DNA from: HK-STAS-PATE-42 sp964461505
GTDB taxonomy: Bacteria; Patescibacteriota; Saccharimonadia; Saccharimonadales; HK-STAS-PATE-42
Assembly (NCBI GenBank): GCA_964461505.1
Contig: CAYWUW010000001.1
Location: 93,472 to 157,471, forward strand
Length of the DNA: 64,000 bases
Direction of reading: 5' to 3'
In this document: in pieces, positions 22,955 to 31,547 of the stretch
Layout: the number at the start of each line of letters is the position of its first letter
Position numbering within the stretch: position 1 is the first letter of the stretch
Translations under genes and position numbers: made by a program
Notes under the pieces: generated by a model
Databases searched by the model: none
Seen by the model: only the letters and a program-made list of their open reading frames with translations
What the model was told of the DNA's origin: nothing

Positions 22955-23998
22955 TTACTGCTCGAGTTCTTCTGATATCTTTTTGATTTCTTGGGCATGG
23001 TTCATATGGGCAATAAGTAGGCCGTTTGGAGTATCTACAATAATTAGATCTTTAACTCCGGCTATAGCTACGGGTTTTTTGGTATCGCTAAGCTTAATAT
23101 AGTTATGAGAAGAGTTTAGGATGTGGAGAGCATCTGATTTTGAAGTTGAATTTTGAGCGTCATCTTTGGTGCTAACTGCATAAACATCATCAAAACTGCC
23201 TAGATCTACCCAAGGATAAGACTGTGGGAGCACGAGTAATCTGCTGGTTTTTTCGATGAGGCCAACATCTATAGAGGTTTTTTGAAAAGTTTCATAAATT
23301 TGATCTCGCTGCTGCTGATTTGTGACATCTTCTAGCTGGTTAAGCTTAGTAAGCCATTCTGGCTCGATTGCTGAGACTTCTTGCTTAAAAACTTGGTAGC
23401 TTGCAATAAATGAACCGGCGTTGAATAAATAATCTTTACTATCAAAATATTGTTTGGCGGTTTTTAAATCTGGCTTTTCTTTGAATCCTGCTACTTCAAA
23501 TAGTTTGGTACCGTTAAGTTTGGCTCCTTTTTTGATGTGGCCGAACTTGGGTCCGGGTTTATCTGGCTCCATTCCCAAAAGTACAATGCAATTATTTTGT
23601 TGGGAGGTTTGTGCGGCGAGTTGAATATCTTGATTAAACTTAAGACCATCTTTTATAAAATGATCTGAACTGATAGAGGCAATAGGCTCATCTTTTGAAT
23701 GGTGGGTAGAAATATACTGGGCCGAATTTAGGATGCTGCCCATGGTATCTTTGCGGCAGGGTTCGGTGATGATATTTTTTAAGGCAATACTAGGAATTTG
23801 ATCAAGAACAATTTTTTGACAGGTTTTTGAAGTAGAGATGTAGATGTTTTCTTTTGGAACAAGTTTTAGGGCTCGAGCATATGCGGCTTGTAGTAAAGAC
23901 ATTTCATCCACCAAGCTTAAAAACTGTTTGGGAAGATTCGAAGTTGAAAGAGGCCAGAGGCGAGTTCCAGATCCGCCTGCGTTAATTAGGATTATCAT
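22955..23998 (-). CDS. manC: Mannose-1-phosphate guanylyltransferase
   Basis: 347 residues. Makes GDP-mannose from GTP and mannose-1-phosphate for the surface-glycan genes that follow. It has the nucleotidyltransferase signature GGSGTRLWPLSTSNLPKQFL at the N-terminus, ISSDHFI, GFKEKPD and NAGSFIASY. The C-terminal phosphomannose isomerase domain found in longer ManC proteins is absent, so this is the single-function type. It lies on the opposite strand from the rest of the glycan cluster. Confidence 0.95.
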   Translation of the reverse strand: MIILINAGGSGTRLWPLSTSNLPKQFLSLVDEMSLLQAAYARALKLVPKENIYISTSKTCQKIVLDQIPSIALKNIITEPCRKDTMGSILNSAQYISTHHSKDEPIASISSDHFIKDGLKFNQDIQLAAQTSQQNNCIVLLGMEPDKPGPKFGHIKKGAKLNGTKLFEVAGFKEKPDLKTAKQYFDSKDYLFNAGSFIASYQVFKQEVSAIEPEWLTKLNQLEDVTNQQQRDQIYETFQKTSIDVGLIEKTSRLLVLPQSYPWVDLGSFDDVYAVSTKDDAQNSTSKSDALHILNSSHNYIKLSDTKKPVAIAGVKDLIIVDTPNGLLIAHMNHAQEIKKISEELEQ

Positions 23999-24124
23999 AA
24001 GTTTATAGATTAATATTCTAGCATATAAATTAAGTTTAAGGAGCTTGACTTTGCTGGAATGCTTGTGCTTATAATTAGGTTAAAGGCAAACAGGTTGATT
24101 AGCGGATCTGTTTAGGATTTGATT

Positions 24125-24652
24125 ATGAAAAATAAAAAGTTTAAGCAAACAAAAAGTTCGGGTAAAAAGAAAGGAGCTTTATTAGGCATTTCTCTAGTTG
24201 TGATTCTTGGTGGCTTAGCATTGGGGTATTTTAAATTTGTTAAAGATGATGCTCCGGCCAATATAGATCAACAACAAGTTCAGGCAGAGCAAGAAGATTC
24301 TGAAAGAGCTAAGCAGGAGGCCGATGAAGCATTGAGTGCTGAGGATCCTGTTAAATCTGAGAATAAAGAGGTGCAGAATCCGACGGTTCAAGCTTATCAA
24401 ATATCTAACTTAAGTTTTAGTCAATCTGGGGGGCAGATTAGAGCTTCGGTTGATGTGAGCGGGGCGAGTTCTGGAACTTGTGTGTTTACTTTTACGGATG
24501 GAGATGGCAGAGCGATAATCAAAAATGTTCAGGTTGCAGATAAAAAATGCGTGGTTGAGGCTCCAGAAGCAGAATTCACGATGATTGGTGAGTATGATTT
24601 GAGCGTTAAGTTGGGTGAGAAGAATCTTACTAAAAAGGTGGAGGTTTCATGA
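24125..24652 (+). CDS. Membrane-anchored extracytoplasmic protein
   Basis: 175 residues from ATG 24125 (AGGA nine bases upstream). A Lys-rich head (KNKKFKQTKSSGKKKGA) precedes one helix (LLGISLVVILGGLALGYF), an acidic Glu/Gln/Ala-rich spacer (about residues 45-85), and a C-terminal Ig-like beta domain (GQIRASVDVSGASSGTCVFTFTD... with two Cys that could pair). The stop overlaps the start of the next gene by four bases (ATGA), so the two are translationally coupled. Function unknown. Confidence 0.7.
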   Translation: MKNKKFKQTKSSGKKKGALLGISLVVILGGLALGYFKFVKDDAPANIDQQQVQAEQEDSERAKQEADEALSAEDPVKSENKEVQNPTVQAYQISNLSFSQSGGQIRASVDVSGASSGTCVFTFTDGDGRAIIKNVQVADKKCVVEAPEAEFTMIGEYDLSVKLGEKNLTKKVEVS

Positions 24653-25959
24653 GGGGGATAAGCTCAATTGTAAAGAAATTTAAGCTTAGGAGCGTTGTTG
24701 CTGTTCTGGCTTTGGCTGTGGGTGTCTCCTTTTTAGGCAGTGCTAAGCTTAGTGCGCTTAGTGGTTCGGAATTTAATGCCGGAAGAATTATTGATGATTC
24801 TGTCTTTTTTGCATCTAATTCGATGAGCGTCAATGAGATTCAGAGCTTTTTGAATTCTAAGGTTACGTGCGATACTAATGGTCAAAAAATGGTGGGCGGT
24901 ATTACTAGGGCGCAGTATGCTGCACAGAGAGGATATCCGACAACTTTTACTTGTTTGCCGCAGTATAAGGAGAATCCTAGTACTAGAGAGAACAATATTG
25001 GTGCGCCCAATTCTACTCCAGCTGGGTCTATAAGCGCGGCGCAGATTATCTATAATGTAAGTGCCGAGCACGGTGTTAGTGCCAAGGCTTTAATTGTTCT
25101 TTTGCAAAAGGAACAGGGTTTGGTGACGGACGAATGGCCTGTTCCGAGGCAATATCAGATTGCTACGGGATATGGTTGCCCAGATACTGCCCCTTGTGAC
25201 GAGCAATATTATGGCTTTTATAATCAGGTTAATAAAGCGGCTTATCAGTTTAAACGATATGTAAATAATCCTGGTGGGTATAGGTATAAGGCGAACCAGG
25301 TGAATTCAATTTACTGGTCGCCTACGACATCTTGTGGTTCGAGCAGTGTTTATATAGAAAACGGAGCAACTGCAGCCCTTTATAACTACACTCCATATAG
25401 GCCAAATCAGGCTGCGTTGGATAACTTGTATGGAACCGGAGATGGTTGTTCTGCTTATGGAAATAGGAATTTTTGGAGGATGTGGAGAGACTGGTTTGGG
25501 AATGTGTATACAGACAGGAATCAACTCACCTTTTATACCCACTCTGGAGATGTAAATGTTACAGCCGGGGGCACAGGGTCGGCATTTATTATGTATAAAA
25601 ATACCGGGAATGTTCCACTTTACGACTCTGTAAGTACTCCTGGTTTGAACAGAGGTATGGTTAACCTTGCAACATCTAACCCTATGAATAGACGTAGTAG
25701 CTTTGGTACATCTTCATGGGGGCCAGACAGGAATAGGCCGGCGATTAAGTTTAGCAATGTTTATGAGTCTAACGGTACTACGCTTGCTGCAAACCAAAAT
25801 GTTGCTCAGCCAGGTCAGATAGTTAAATATTCACTAAGTTTCTCTATACCTTCTAACACGCAGGCAGGAACATACCAAGAATGGATTCAGCCAGTTAGAG
25901 ATGGTGAGTATAATTGGGATGTAGGTGGTTTGGCTTGGTTGAAGATTAATGTTCAATAA
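24649..25959 (+). CDS. Secreted lysozyme/glucosaminidase-like protein with C-terminal NBR1-like Ig domain
   Basis: 436 residues. It has a signal peptide (LRSVVAVLALAVGVSFLGSA, cleavage near KLSALS) and an N-terminal helical domain of the type often annotated hemagglutinin/muramidase, with SAKALIVLLQKEQGL (candidate catalytic Glu), GYGCPDTAPCDEQYYGF, FKRYVNNPGGYRYK and cysteines that could pair outside the cell. Residues about 291-436 form an NBR1-like Ig domain (MYKNTGNVPLY, LATSNPMNR, AGTYQEWIQPV, WLKINVQ). It is coupled to the gene before it. TAAGCTTA occurs only in the signal-peptide part (24680, 24743). Confidence 0.72.
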   Translation: MRGISSIVKKFKLRSVVAVLALAVGVSFLGSAKLSALSGSEFNAGRIIDDSVFFASNSMSVNEIQSFLNSKVTCDTNGQKMVGGITRAQYAAQRGYPTTFTCLPQYKENPSTRENNIGAPNSTPAGSISAAQIIYNVSAEHGVSAKALIVLLQKEQGLVTDEWPVPRQYQIATGYGCPDTAPCDEQYYGFYNQVNKAAYQFKRYVNNPGGYRYKANQVNSIYWSPTTSCGSSSVYIENGATAALYNYTPYRPNQAALDNLYGTGDGCSAYGNRNFWRMWRDWFGNVYTDRNQLTFYTHSGDVNVTAGGTGSAFIMYKNTGNVPLYDSVSTPGLNRGMVNLATSNPMNRRSSFGTSSWGPDRNRPAIKFSNVYESNGTTLAANQNVAQPGQIVKYSLSFSIPSNTQAGTYQEWIQPVRDGEYNWDVGGLAWLKINVQ

Positions 25960-26018
25960 CCTATACTAAGATCTAAAGATTGCTAGTGGGAGCAGGTTTA
26001 AGATCCATTGGAGGGAAA

Positions 26019-27413
26019 ATGGACTATTTAAGTACTGATATCGTGAACAGGGACTTTAGTTCTCCGCTGTATAAGAAGTGGATGGCTGAACTCTCAAATA
26101 CATCTAAACTGAAACATGCGAAGTTTTGGGAACAGGCCATGATATGCGAAGCTCTTGACAGGAATGGATGTTTAGAGGCCGGCAAAAAGGGTCTTGGATT
26201 TGGCGTTGGTAGAGAGCAGCTAGTCTCATTGTTTGCTAAAAAGGGGGTTAAGGTGACAGCTACAGATCAAGCCCCCGATGAAGACTCTCTTGCTTGGAAC
26301 AACGGACAGCTGGCGGACGGAAAAGAGTCTCTTTTTTATAAGCAAATAGTTTCTAGGGATGATTTTGATAGGAATGTTGAGTTTTTACACTTTGACATGA
26401 ATAAAGACAATAAAGACTTCTACAATAAGTATGACTTTGTTTGGTCTAACTGCGTTATTGGGCATCTTGGATCTATGAAGCTTAGTGAGGCACATTTAAA
26501 GAGGCATGCCCGGTATATCAAGGACGGAGGCTACTCTGTTCTTACCACGGAACTTAATATATCTTCGCTGACCGAAACAGTTGATAGAGACTCTGGAACT
26601 ATAGTGTGGAGGCTAGATGATATACGTAGGCTTTGTGTGGAGCTTTTGGAATACGGTCTAGTAGCAGATAGGCTAAGGCTACGATTGCGAGAAGATAGCT
26701 CTGATGAGAATATATTCTTTGACATAGACGATGTTGGCTTTGAGGGTATGGACAGCTTGCCGGGTAATGTTTTTATAACTAAAATACCTTTTAGCAATTA
26801 CGCAATAACGGCTATACAGCTTGTTTTCAAGAAGCACAACAGAATGATTAATGCTAAAAAGTATTTCTATAGACTTTGTTTCAAGGCTGACATGTGGAGT
26901 AATACCAGAAGGCTTAGGGAGTTTATTGAAACTAGTGATGATATAAAGGACTACTCTATCGACTATAAGAATATTAAGAGTATGAGAATTGAACCCGCTA
27001 ACAGAACATTAAGTTTAAAATTGAAGCCCGGGGAATTGAAAACAATTAGGATTAGGTACTTCAACTCAACTAATAAGCCGTTTTTTTCTTACGGCTTACA
27101 TACGCCTTTAGGGGTACCACCGCTAGTGCTGTCAACCGCCAACCCGTTGAACAGAGAGAGCCTTGTATCTAGCGGCTGGTTTAGCAGCAACAGACCTAGT
27201 GTTGAGTTTACTCCAGAGGGTGAAAGATTCGATGTTAATGGTAGGTGTTTGGGCATGCATAGAGTGTTGCCACAGTCTGGGTTTTACTATGAGTTTGCAG
27301 TAAAAGCACCTGCAAAAAAGGGAAAGTACAAGGAGGAGTTCTGCTTGGTATTGGAAGGAAAGTCAGATTTAGATGCACAAACCAGGGTAACAGTTAATAT
27401 AAATGTCCAATAA
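26019..27413 (+). CDS. SAM-dependent methyltransferase with C-terminal NBR1-like Ig domain
   Basis: 464 residues from ATG 26019, which has GGAGGG directly upstream. The Rossmann core has GLGFGVGREQLVS (SAM-binding glycine loop), VTATDQAP (motif II acidic), and DFVWSNCVIGHL in place of motif IV, at about residues 50-180. The last 137 residues repeat the Ig-like domain of the preceding secreted protein (LSTANPLNRESL, NRPSVEF, KGKYKEEFCL, VNINVQ). No signal peptide is present, so it is cytoplasmic. It may cap a surface glycan by methylation; that is inferred from neighbours. It contains no TAAGCTTA. Confidence 0.78.
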   Translation: MDYLSTDIVNRDFSSPLYKKWMAELSNTSKLKHAKFWEQAMICEALDRNGCLEAGKKGLGFGVGREQLVSLFAKKGVKVTATDQAPDEDSLAWNNGQLADGKESLFYKQIVSRDDFDRNVEFLHFDMNKDNKDFYNKYDFVWSNCVIGHLGSMKLSEAHLKRHARYIKDGGYSVLTTELNISSLTETVDRDSGTIVWRLDDIRRLCVELLEYGLVADRLRLRLREDSSDENIFFDIDDVGFEGMDSLPGNVFITKIPFSNYAITAIQLVFKKHNRMINAKKYFYRLCFKADMWSNTRRLREFIETSDDIKDYSIDYKNIKSMRIEPANRTLSLKLKPGELKTIRIRYFNSTNKPFFSYGLHTPLGVPPLVLSTANPLNRESLVSSGWFSSNRPSVEFTPEGERFDVNGRCLGMHRVLPQSGFYYEFAVKAPAKKGKYKEEFCLVLEGKSDLDAQTRVTVNINVQ

Positions 27414-27428
27414 TAAGATTAGGGTATA

Positions 27429-28769
27429 ATGAAGAAGATGAGAGTATTAATTATTTCTCCAAGCCTAGAAGAGTCCGGCGGAAGAGGGTTGCATTACATA
27501 ACAAAGAACATAATTGATTCACTTCATGACAGTGGTAACCAGGTTGGTTTACTCTGTGGGTTGCCTGATCATCCCAAGTTTACTAAGTATAATGAATATG
27601 ATGTTAAGATAGATCATGTTTATTTGCAGCATTATATGTTGGAAGGAGCTAAGAGCTTCAGGTATGTTGTCAAGGGTGGCCTTACTAGGCTAAACGTGGC
27701 TAAAGCTACCTTCAAACGGTCTATTTATAAGAACAGACAAGTTGTTATTAAGAAAGAGTTACTATCCCCCAGGAAAACTATTCTCAACTCGATGGATTTT
27801 TGTATACAGTCACCGTTCTTTTACCAATTCTTAAACTTAAACAAGGAGAAAGTTATAAAGAAGGCACTATCTTCTATATGTAGGGAGAATAAGATTGACC
27901 TACTTATCTCTACTTCCCCCGCTCTTATTGACACTAAGTGGATTGGTAAGACTCGTCTAGTGCAATTTGTTCATGACTTTATGCCGCTTGAAGTTCTTGA
28001 GACCCCACCTGATAATGATACTCCCTATATGTTTGCTCAGAGGATATATGCAGCGTGCTTCGGTTCAGATCTGCTTTTGGCTAACTCTGAAGATACTAAG
28101 TCTAAGATTTTGGAGTCTAATCCTAAGGCTCGGGTAGAGATACTTTATGGAGCGGTAAGAACTCCGGACAAAGAACTTGATTTAAGCGTGCTGGACAGGT
28201 TCGGCCTTAAAAAAGGAGGGTATCTGGTCTTTGCTTCTATGCTAGAGAAGAGAAAGAATTTAGAGAATATTATGAAAGCATACCAAATGGCCTTTGAAGA
28301 GATAAGAGGCATGCCTCTTGTTATAATCGGCAAGGCCGGGTACGGCTTCAAGGCCATATATGAGGGGTATGAGTCTCTAGGTGAAGAAGTGAAGAGTAAT
28401 ATCATATTCACAGGCTATGTATCGGAAGATGATAAGATCTCTTTGTTCCAGGGGGCCAGAGCATGCATTGCTACAACGATATACGAGGGTTTGGGTATAC
28501 CTATCGTAGAGGCTCTAGCCTGCGGGATACCTGTTTTAGCCAGCAGAACTGGTGCATCGCCAGAGGCTGGGAGGAATGCTGCTTTGTATGTAGATGATCC
28601 GTATAACGTAGAAGAGCTGTCGGCCGCCATTATAGAGATTGCCAATAACGAACTTACAAGGAAGGCTTTAATGCGACACGCACCAGAAGTGGTGGACTTC
28701 TTTAGCGAGGATAACTTTAAGGCAAGACTCCAGAAGGTGATGTCAAAATTAAAGGGAGGTAGTAAATAG
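27429..28769 (+). CDS. Family 4 glycosyltransferase (GT-B fold)
   Basis: 446 residues. The N-terminal GT-B half begins MRVLIISPSLEESGGRGLHY. The C-terminal half has FGLKKGGYLVFASMLEKRKN, VIIGKAGYG, and the E-x7-E sugar-nucleotide motif in YEGLGIPIVEALACGIPV. It likely adds a hexose (perhaps mannose, given manC) to a lipid-linked or nucleotide-activated glycan. It is fifteen bases after the methyltransferase and abuts the next gene. It lacks TAAGCTTA, as do its neighbours. Confidence 0.93.
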   Translation: MKKMRVLIISPSLEESGGRGLHYITKNIIDSLHDSGNQVGLLCGLPDHPKFTKYNEYDVKIDHVYLQHYMLEGAKSFRYVVKGGLTRLNVAKATFKRSIYKNRQVVIKKELLSPRKTILNSMDFCIQSPFFYQFLNLNKEKVIKKALSSICRENKIDLLISTSPALIDTKWIGKTRLVQFVHDFMPLEVLETPPDNDTPYMFAQRIYAACFGSDLLLANSEDTKSKILESNPKARVEILYGAVRTPDKELDLSVLDRFGLKKGGYLVFASMLEKRKNLENIMKAYQMAFEEIRGMPLVIIGKAGYGFKAIYEGYESLGEEVKSNIIFTGYVSEDDKISLFQGARACIATTIYEGLGIPIVEALACGIPVLASRTGASPEAGRNAALYVDDPYNVEELSAAIIEIANNELTRKALMRHAPEVVDFFSEDNFKARLQKVMSKLKGGSK

Positions 28770-29768
28770 ATGATTAGAAGAGTACTAGGTAAAGTCAAGA
28801 GGTTTTTAACGCAGGATGTTAGCATGAACGAAGACGCGTCTCCTGATTCAAGAATTCTAGGCAGGCTAGTCGATAAAGCAAGCCCCACTAGGCAGATTAG
28901 GTCTTTGTCTAATAAACAGTTAGTAAAGTCTGATGAAGCCCTTTTTTATATAAATAAAATTAAAAACAGCATAACTGTTAACACGGGCGAGTATGAGGCT
29001 ATAACTAATCTTTTTAATGGTGCAAAGATCTATATTGATACTCGAGACGTATCCATATCTCCCCACCTCATGTTTAATGGAATCTGGGAAGAAGGGATCA
29101 CGAGAGTTTTTAGAGAGCTGGTGGATGACGCAACTGTGTTCTTTGATGTCGGGGCTAATTTTGGCTACTACAGTGTCTTGGCAGGAGAGAAGAATAAAGG
29201 AGGCTCTATACATATATTTGAGGCCAACCCCGACATTATACCCCTACTTGATAAATCTATGAGTGTTAATGGATTGACATCGAGATCAAGTATTAATCAG
29301 GTCGCAGTTACCGATAGGAGTGGTCAGACTGCGATTTTGCATAGGTCTGAGAACCTGTGGGGTGGGTCTAGTTTACATAGTGAAAAAGAACTTAAGAGGT
29401 ATAGGCCTATAGTGGATGTAATCGACAAGACTTTCAAAGTGAAGACGTTAACTATTGATGATTACGTAGAAAGAAATAAGCTGAAGAAAGTCGACCTAAT
29501 GAAGATTGATGTCGAAGGGTTGGAAGATGTTGTTTATAGGGGTATAGGAAAAACTCTGAGGAACAATAAAGGCATAGTTCTTTTGCTTGAGTTCACTACA
29601 GGCGGTGCATACAGTGATGAGCAGGGCTTTTTTAAGGAATTGAAGAGAGACTTTAAGTATATCAGTGTCATTGATGAGGCAAACGGATCACTGACGCCAA
29701 TTGAAACTATTGAGCAGCTTTACTCCGCGGCCACAAGCGAACTGGTAATGTTGTTGATGAAGAATTAG
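28770..29768 (+). CDS. FkbM-family methyltransferase
   Basis: 332 residues; the ATG follows directly on the stop of the glycosyltransferase. The FkbM core is clear: FFDVGANFGYYSVLAG (SAM loop), IHIFEANPDI, LTIDDYVERNKLKKVDLMK and IDVEGLEDVVYRG. The N-terminal 90 residues are an unrecognised extension. Such enzymes O-methylate sugars in surface glycans. It is the last gene of the TAAGCTTA-free run on this strand. Confidence 0.92.
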   Translation: MIRRVLGKVKRFLTQDVSMNEDASPDSRILGRLVDKASPTRQIRSLSNKQLVKSDEALFYINKIKNSITVNTGEYEAITNLFNGAKIYIDTRDVSISPHLMFNGIWEEGITRVFRELVDDATVFFDVGANFGYYSVLAGEKNKGGSIHIFEANPDIIPLLDKSMSVNGLTSRSSINQVAVTDRSGQTAILHRSENLWGGSSLHSEKELKRYRPIVDVIDKTFKVKTLTIDDYVERNKLKKVDLMKIDVEGLEDVVYRGIGKTLRNNKGIVLLLEFTTGGAYSDEQGFFKELKRDFKYISVIDEANGSLTPIETIEQLYSAATSELVMLLMKN

Positions 29769-29785
29769 GTTGGATGCTACTTGAG

Positions 29786-30550
29786 TTATACAAATAGAGC
29801 TGAGTATGCTTCGGCAATTTTTTCGGGACTACCTATTAAGTCTAACTTACTGTTGTTTATTAGTGCTGCTCTGTTGCAGAATCTTTTTATGATTGGCATA
29901 TTGTGAGAAACGAGTATGACTGTTTTATTCTCAGATTTAATATCTTCAAAATATTGGTAGCATTTATTTTGGAATGCTTCATCTCCAACCGCCAGGACTT
30001 CATCCAGCAGTAGAATGTCACCTTGAGCTCTAATGGCTATGCTGAAAGCCAACCTTACTTGCATGCCGCTAGAATAGTTCTTGAGCTTTTGATCCATAAA
30101 TTTTTCTAGTTCTGCGAATTCGACAATTTCATCATACATTGCATCCATTTCTTTAGAATTAAAGCCTAGCATTGCTCCGTTCAGGTAGATGTTTTCGCGT
30201 CCGGTTAGTTCTGGGTTAAAACCAACGCCGAGTTCTATAAAAGGCGTTAGGCTTCCGTTAACGGTGACCTCGCCCTTAGTAGGAGTGTATATCTCTGCCA
30301 GAATTTTTAGTAGGGTCGATTTGCCGCTACCGTTCCTTCCGACGATTCCAAAGAACTCGCCCTTCTTTACCTCAAAAGAGATGTCTTTTAGGGCGTGTTG
30401 TTTTTCGATAGTGCGCTTAGATTTAAGTGGGTGAATAATCTTCTGTTTTAAGCTGTTCTGCTTTTCGTGCGGTAAATCAAAATCTTTGTAAACGCCATCT
30501 ACTTTGATGGCTATTTCTTCTAAATTACTCTGCTCTTTTTGTTTGTTCAT
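29786..30550 (-). CDS. Polysaccharide-export ABC transporter ATPase (Wzt/TagH type)
   Basis: 254 residues. Walker A GIVGRNGSGKSTLLKIL, signature YSSGMQVRLAFS, Walker B ILLLDEVLAVGDEAF. The GRENIYLNG block (GVGFNPELTGRENIYLNGAMLG) is diagnostic of O-antigen/teichoic-acid exporters. The C-terminal carbohydrate-binding domain of long Wzt is absent. It pairs with the permease 24 bases upstream on the same strand. Confidence 0.95.
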   Translation of the reverse strand: MNKQKEQSNLEEIAIKVDGVYKDFDLPHEKQNSLKQKIIHPLKSKRTIEKQHALKDISFEVKKGEFFGIVGRNGSGKSTLLKILAEIYTPTKGEVTVNGSLTPFIELGVGFNPELTGRENIYLNGAMLGFNSKEMDAMYDEIVEFAELEKFMDQKLKNYSSGMQVRLAFSIAIRAQGDILLLDEVLAVGDEAFQNKCYQYFEDIKSENKTVILVSHNMPIIKRFCNRAALINNSKLDLIGSPEKIAEAYSALFV

Positions 30551-30574
30551 AGTTATATATTTTAGCTTAAAAGT

Positions 30575-31408
30575 TTAGATTTTTTCTGCAAAATATTTAG
30601 ATTCTTTGCGGAAGTAGAAAGTTCCACCAATAAAAACTAAGATTACAATAACAACGGGCATTAAGTTTAGCGGAGAAGAAATAACATCGCTGGTTCTTTT
30701 TGCTTGCTCGGTTACAATTGAATAGCGCAGATCTTGAACAATTTGGGCGATTGGATTCATTAAAATAATTTGTGAGATCCAGGGCTTATCTTTAAACTTA
30801 TCAATAATAATGTTGACAGGATATAAAATAGGGGTGGCGTAAAATGCTCCTTGCATTAAAACCTCCCAAATGTGGCTGACATCTCTAAGCTTAACATATA
30901 GGGCAGATAGAAATAGGCCTATTCCAAGGGCGAAAATGTAAAGTTCTAGAATATAGAACGGTGCAAGAGCTGAGCGTAATCCAAAATCTGCACCAGTGAT
31001 TATTGCAAAAATCATTACAACAGCCAGGTTAAAAAGCAAGTTAATTAATGCGTTAACTGTTCCGGAAATGACAATAATATACTTAGGGAACTTAATTTTT
31101 CTGATAACATCTCCTCTACCTACAATAGAACCTAGCGCCCCAAAAGTTGCTTCTGTAAAAAAAGTCCAAAGAACGATTCCTAAAAGTAAATAAACTGGAA
31201 AATGCGGAACGGCATCACCAACATTTAAAAACTTTACAAAAACAATATATAAAATTGAAAACAGCCCAAGCGGTTTGAGCAAGCTCCAAGCATAGCCAAG
31301 TGCAGAGCCTTGGTATCTAAGCTTAAATTCGGTTTTAACGAGCTCTTTTAATAGCGCGCGGTTACGTTTGCTAAAAAAATTAGAACCCAGGGCTTTTGTT
31401 TTAGACAT
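30575..31408 (-). CDS. Polysaccharide-export ABC transporter permease (Wzm/TagG type)
   Basis: 277 residues, six transmembrane helices. ELVKTEFKLRYQGSALGYAW and SLLKPLGLFSILYIVFV are the conserved start of ABC-2 glycan exporters, and the last third has GAFYATPILYPV and LMNPIAQIVQDLR. It would flip the finished lipid-linked glycan outward with its ATPase. The TAAGCTTA palindrome reappears inside this gene at about 30887 and 31320. Confidence 0.95.
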   Translation of the reverse strand: MSKTKALGSNFFSKRNRALLKELVKTEFKLRYQGSALGYAWSLLKPLGLFSILYIVFVKFLNVGDAVPHFPVYLLLGIVLWTFFTEATFGALGSIVGRGDVIRKIKFPKYIIVISGTVNALINLLFNLAVVMIFAIITGADFGLRSALAPFYILELYIFALGIGLFLSALYVKLRDVSHIWEVLMQGAFYATPILYPVNIIIDKFKDKPWISQIILMNPIAQIVQDLRYSIVTEQAKRTSDVISSPLNLMPVVIVILVFIGGTFYFRKESKYFAEKI

Positions 31409-31547
31409 AGATTAAGCGTAGCTTGATTGTGCAGTGATTAGTGATTCGTAGTGATTAAGGTATAATTTTAACATAAGTATGTAAGATCATTAAGCTTTAA
31501 GCCTAATTTAAGCTTAGGGATTAATACCTTGAAGGATAAAATAGTAA

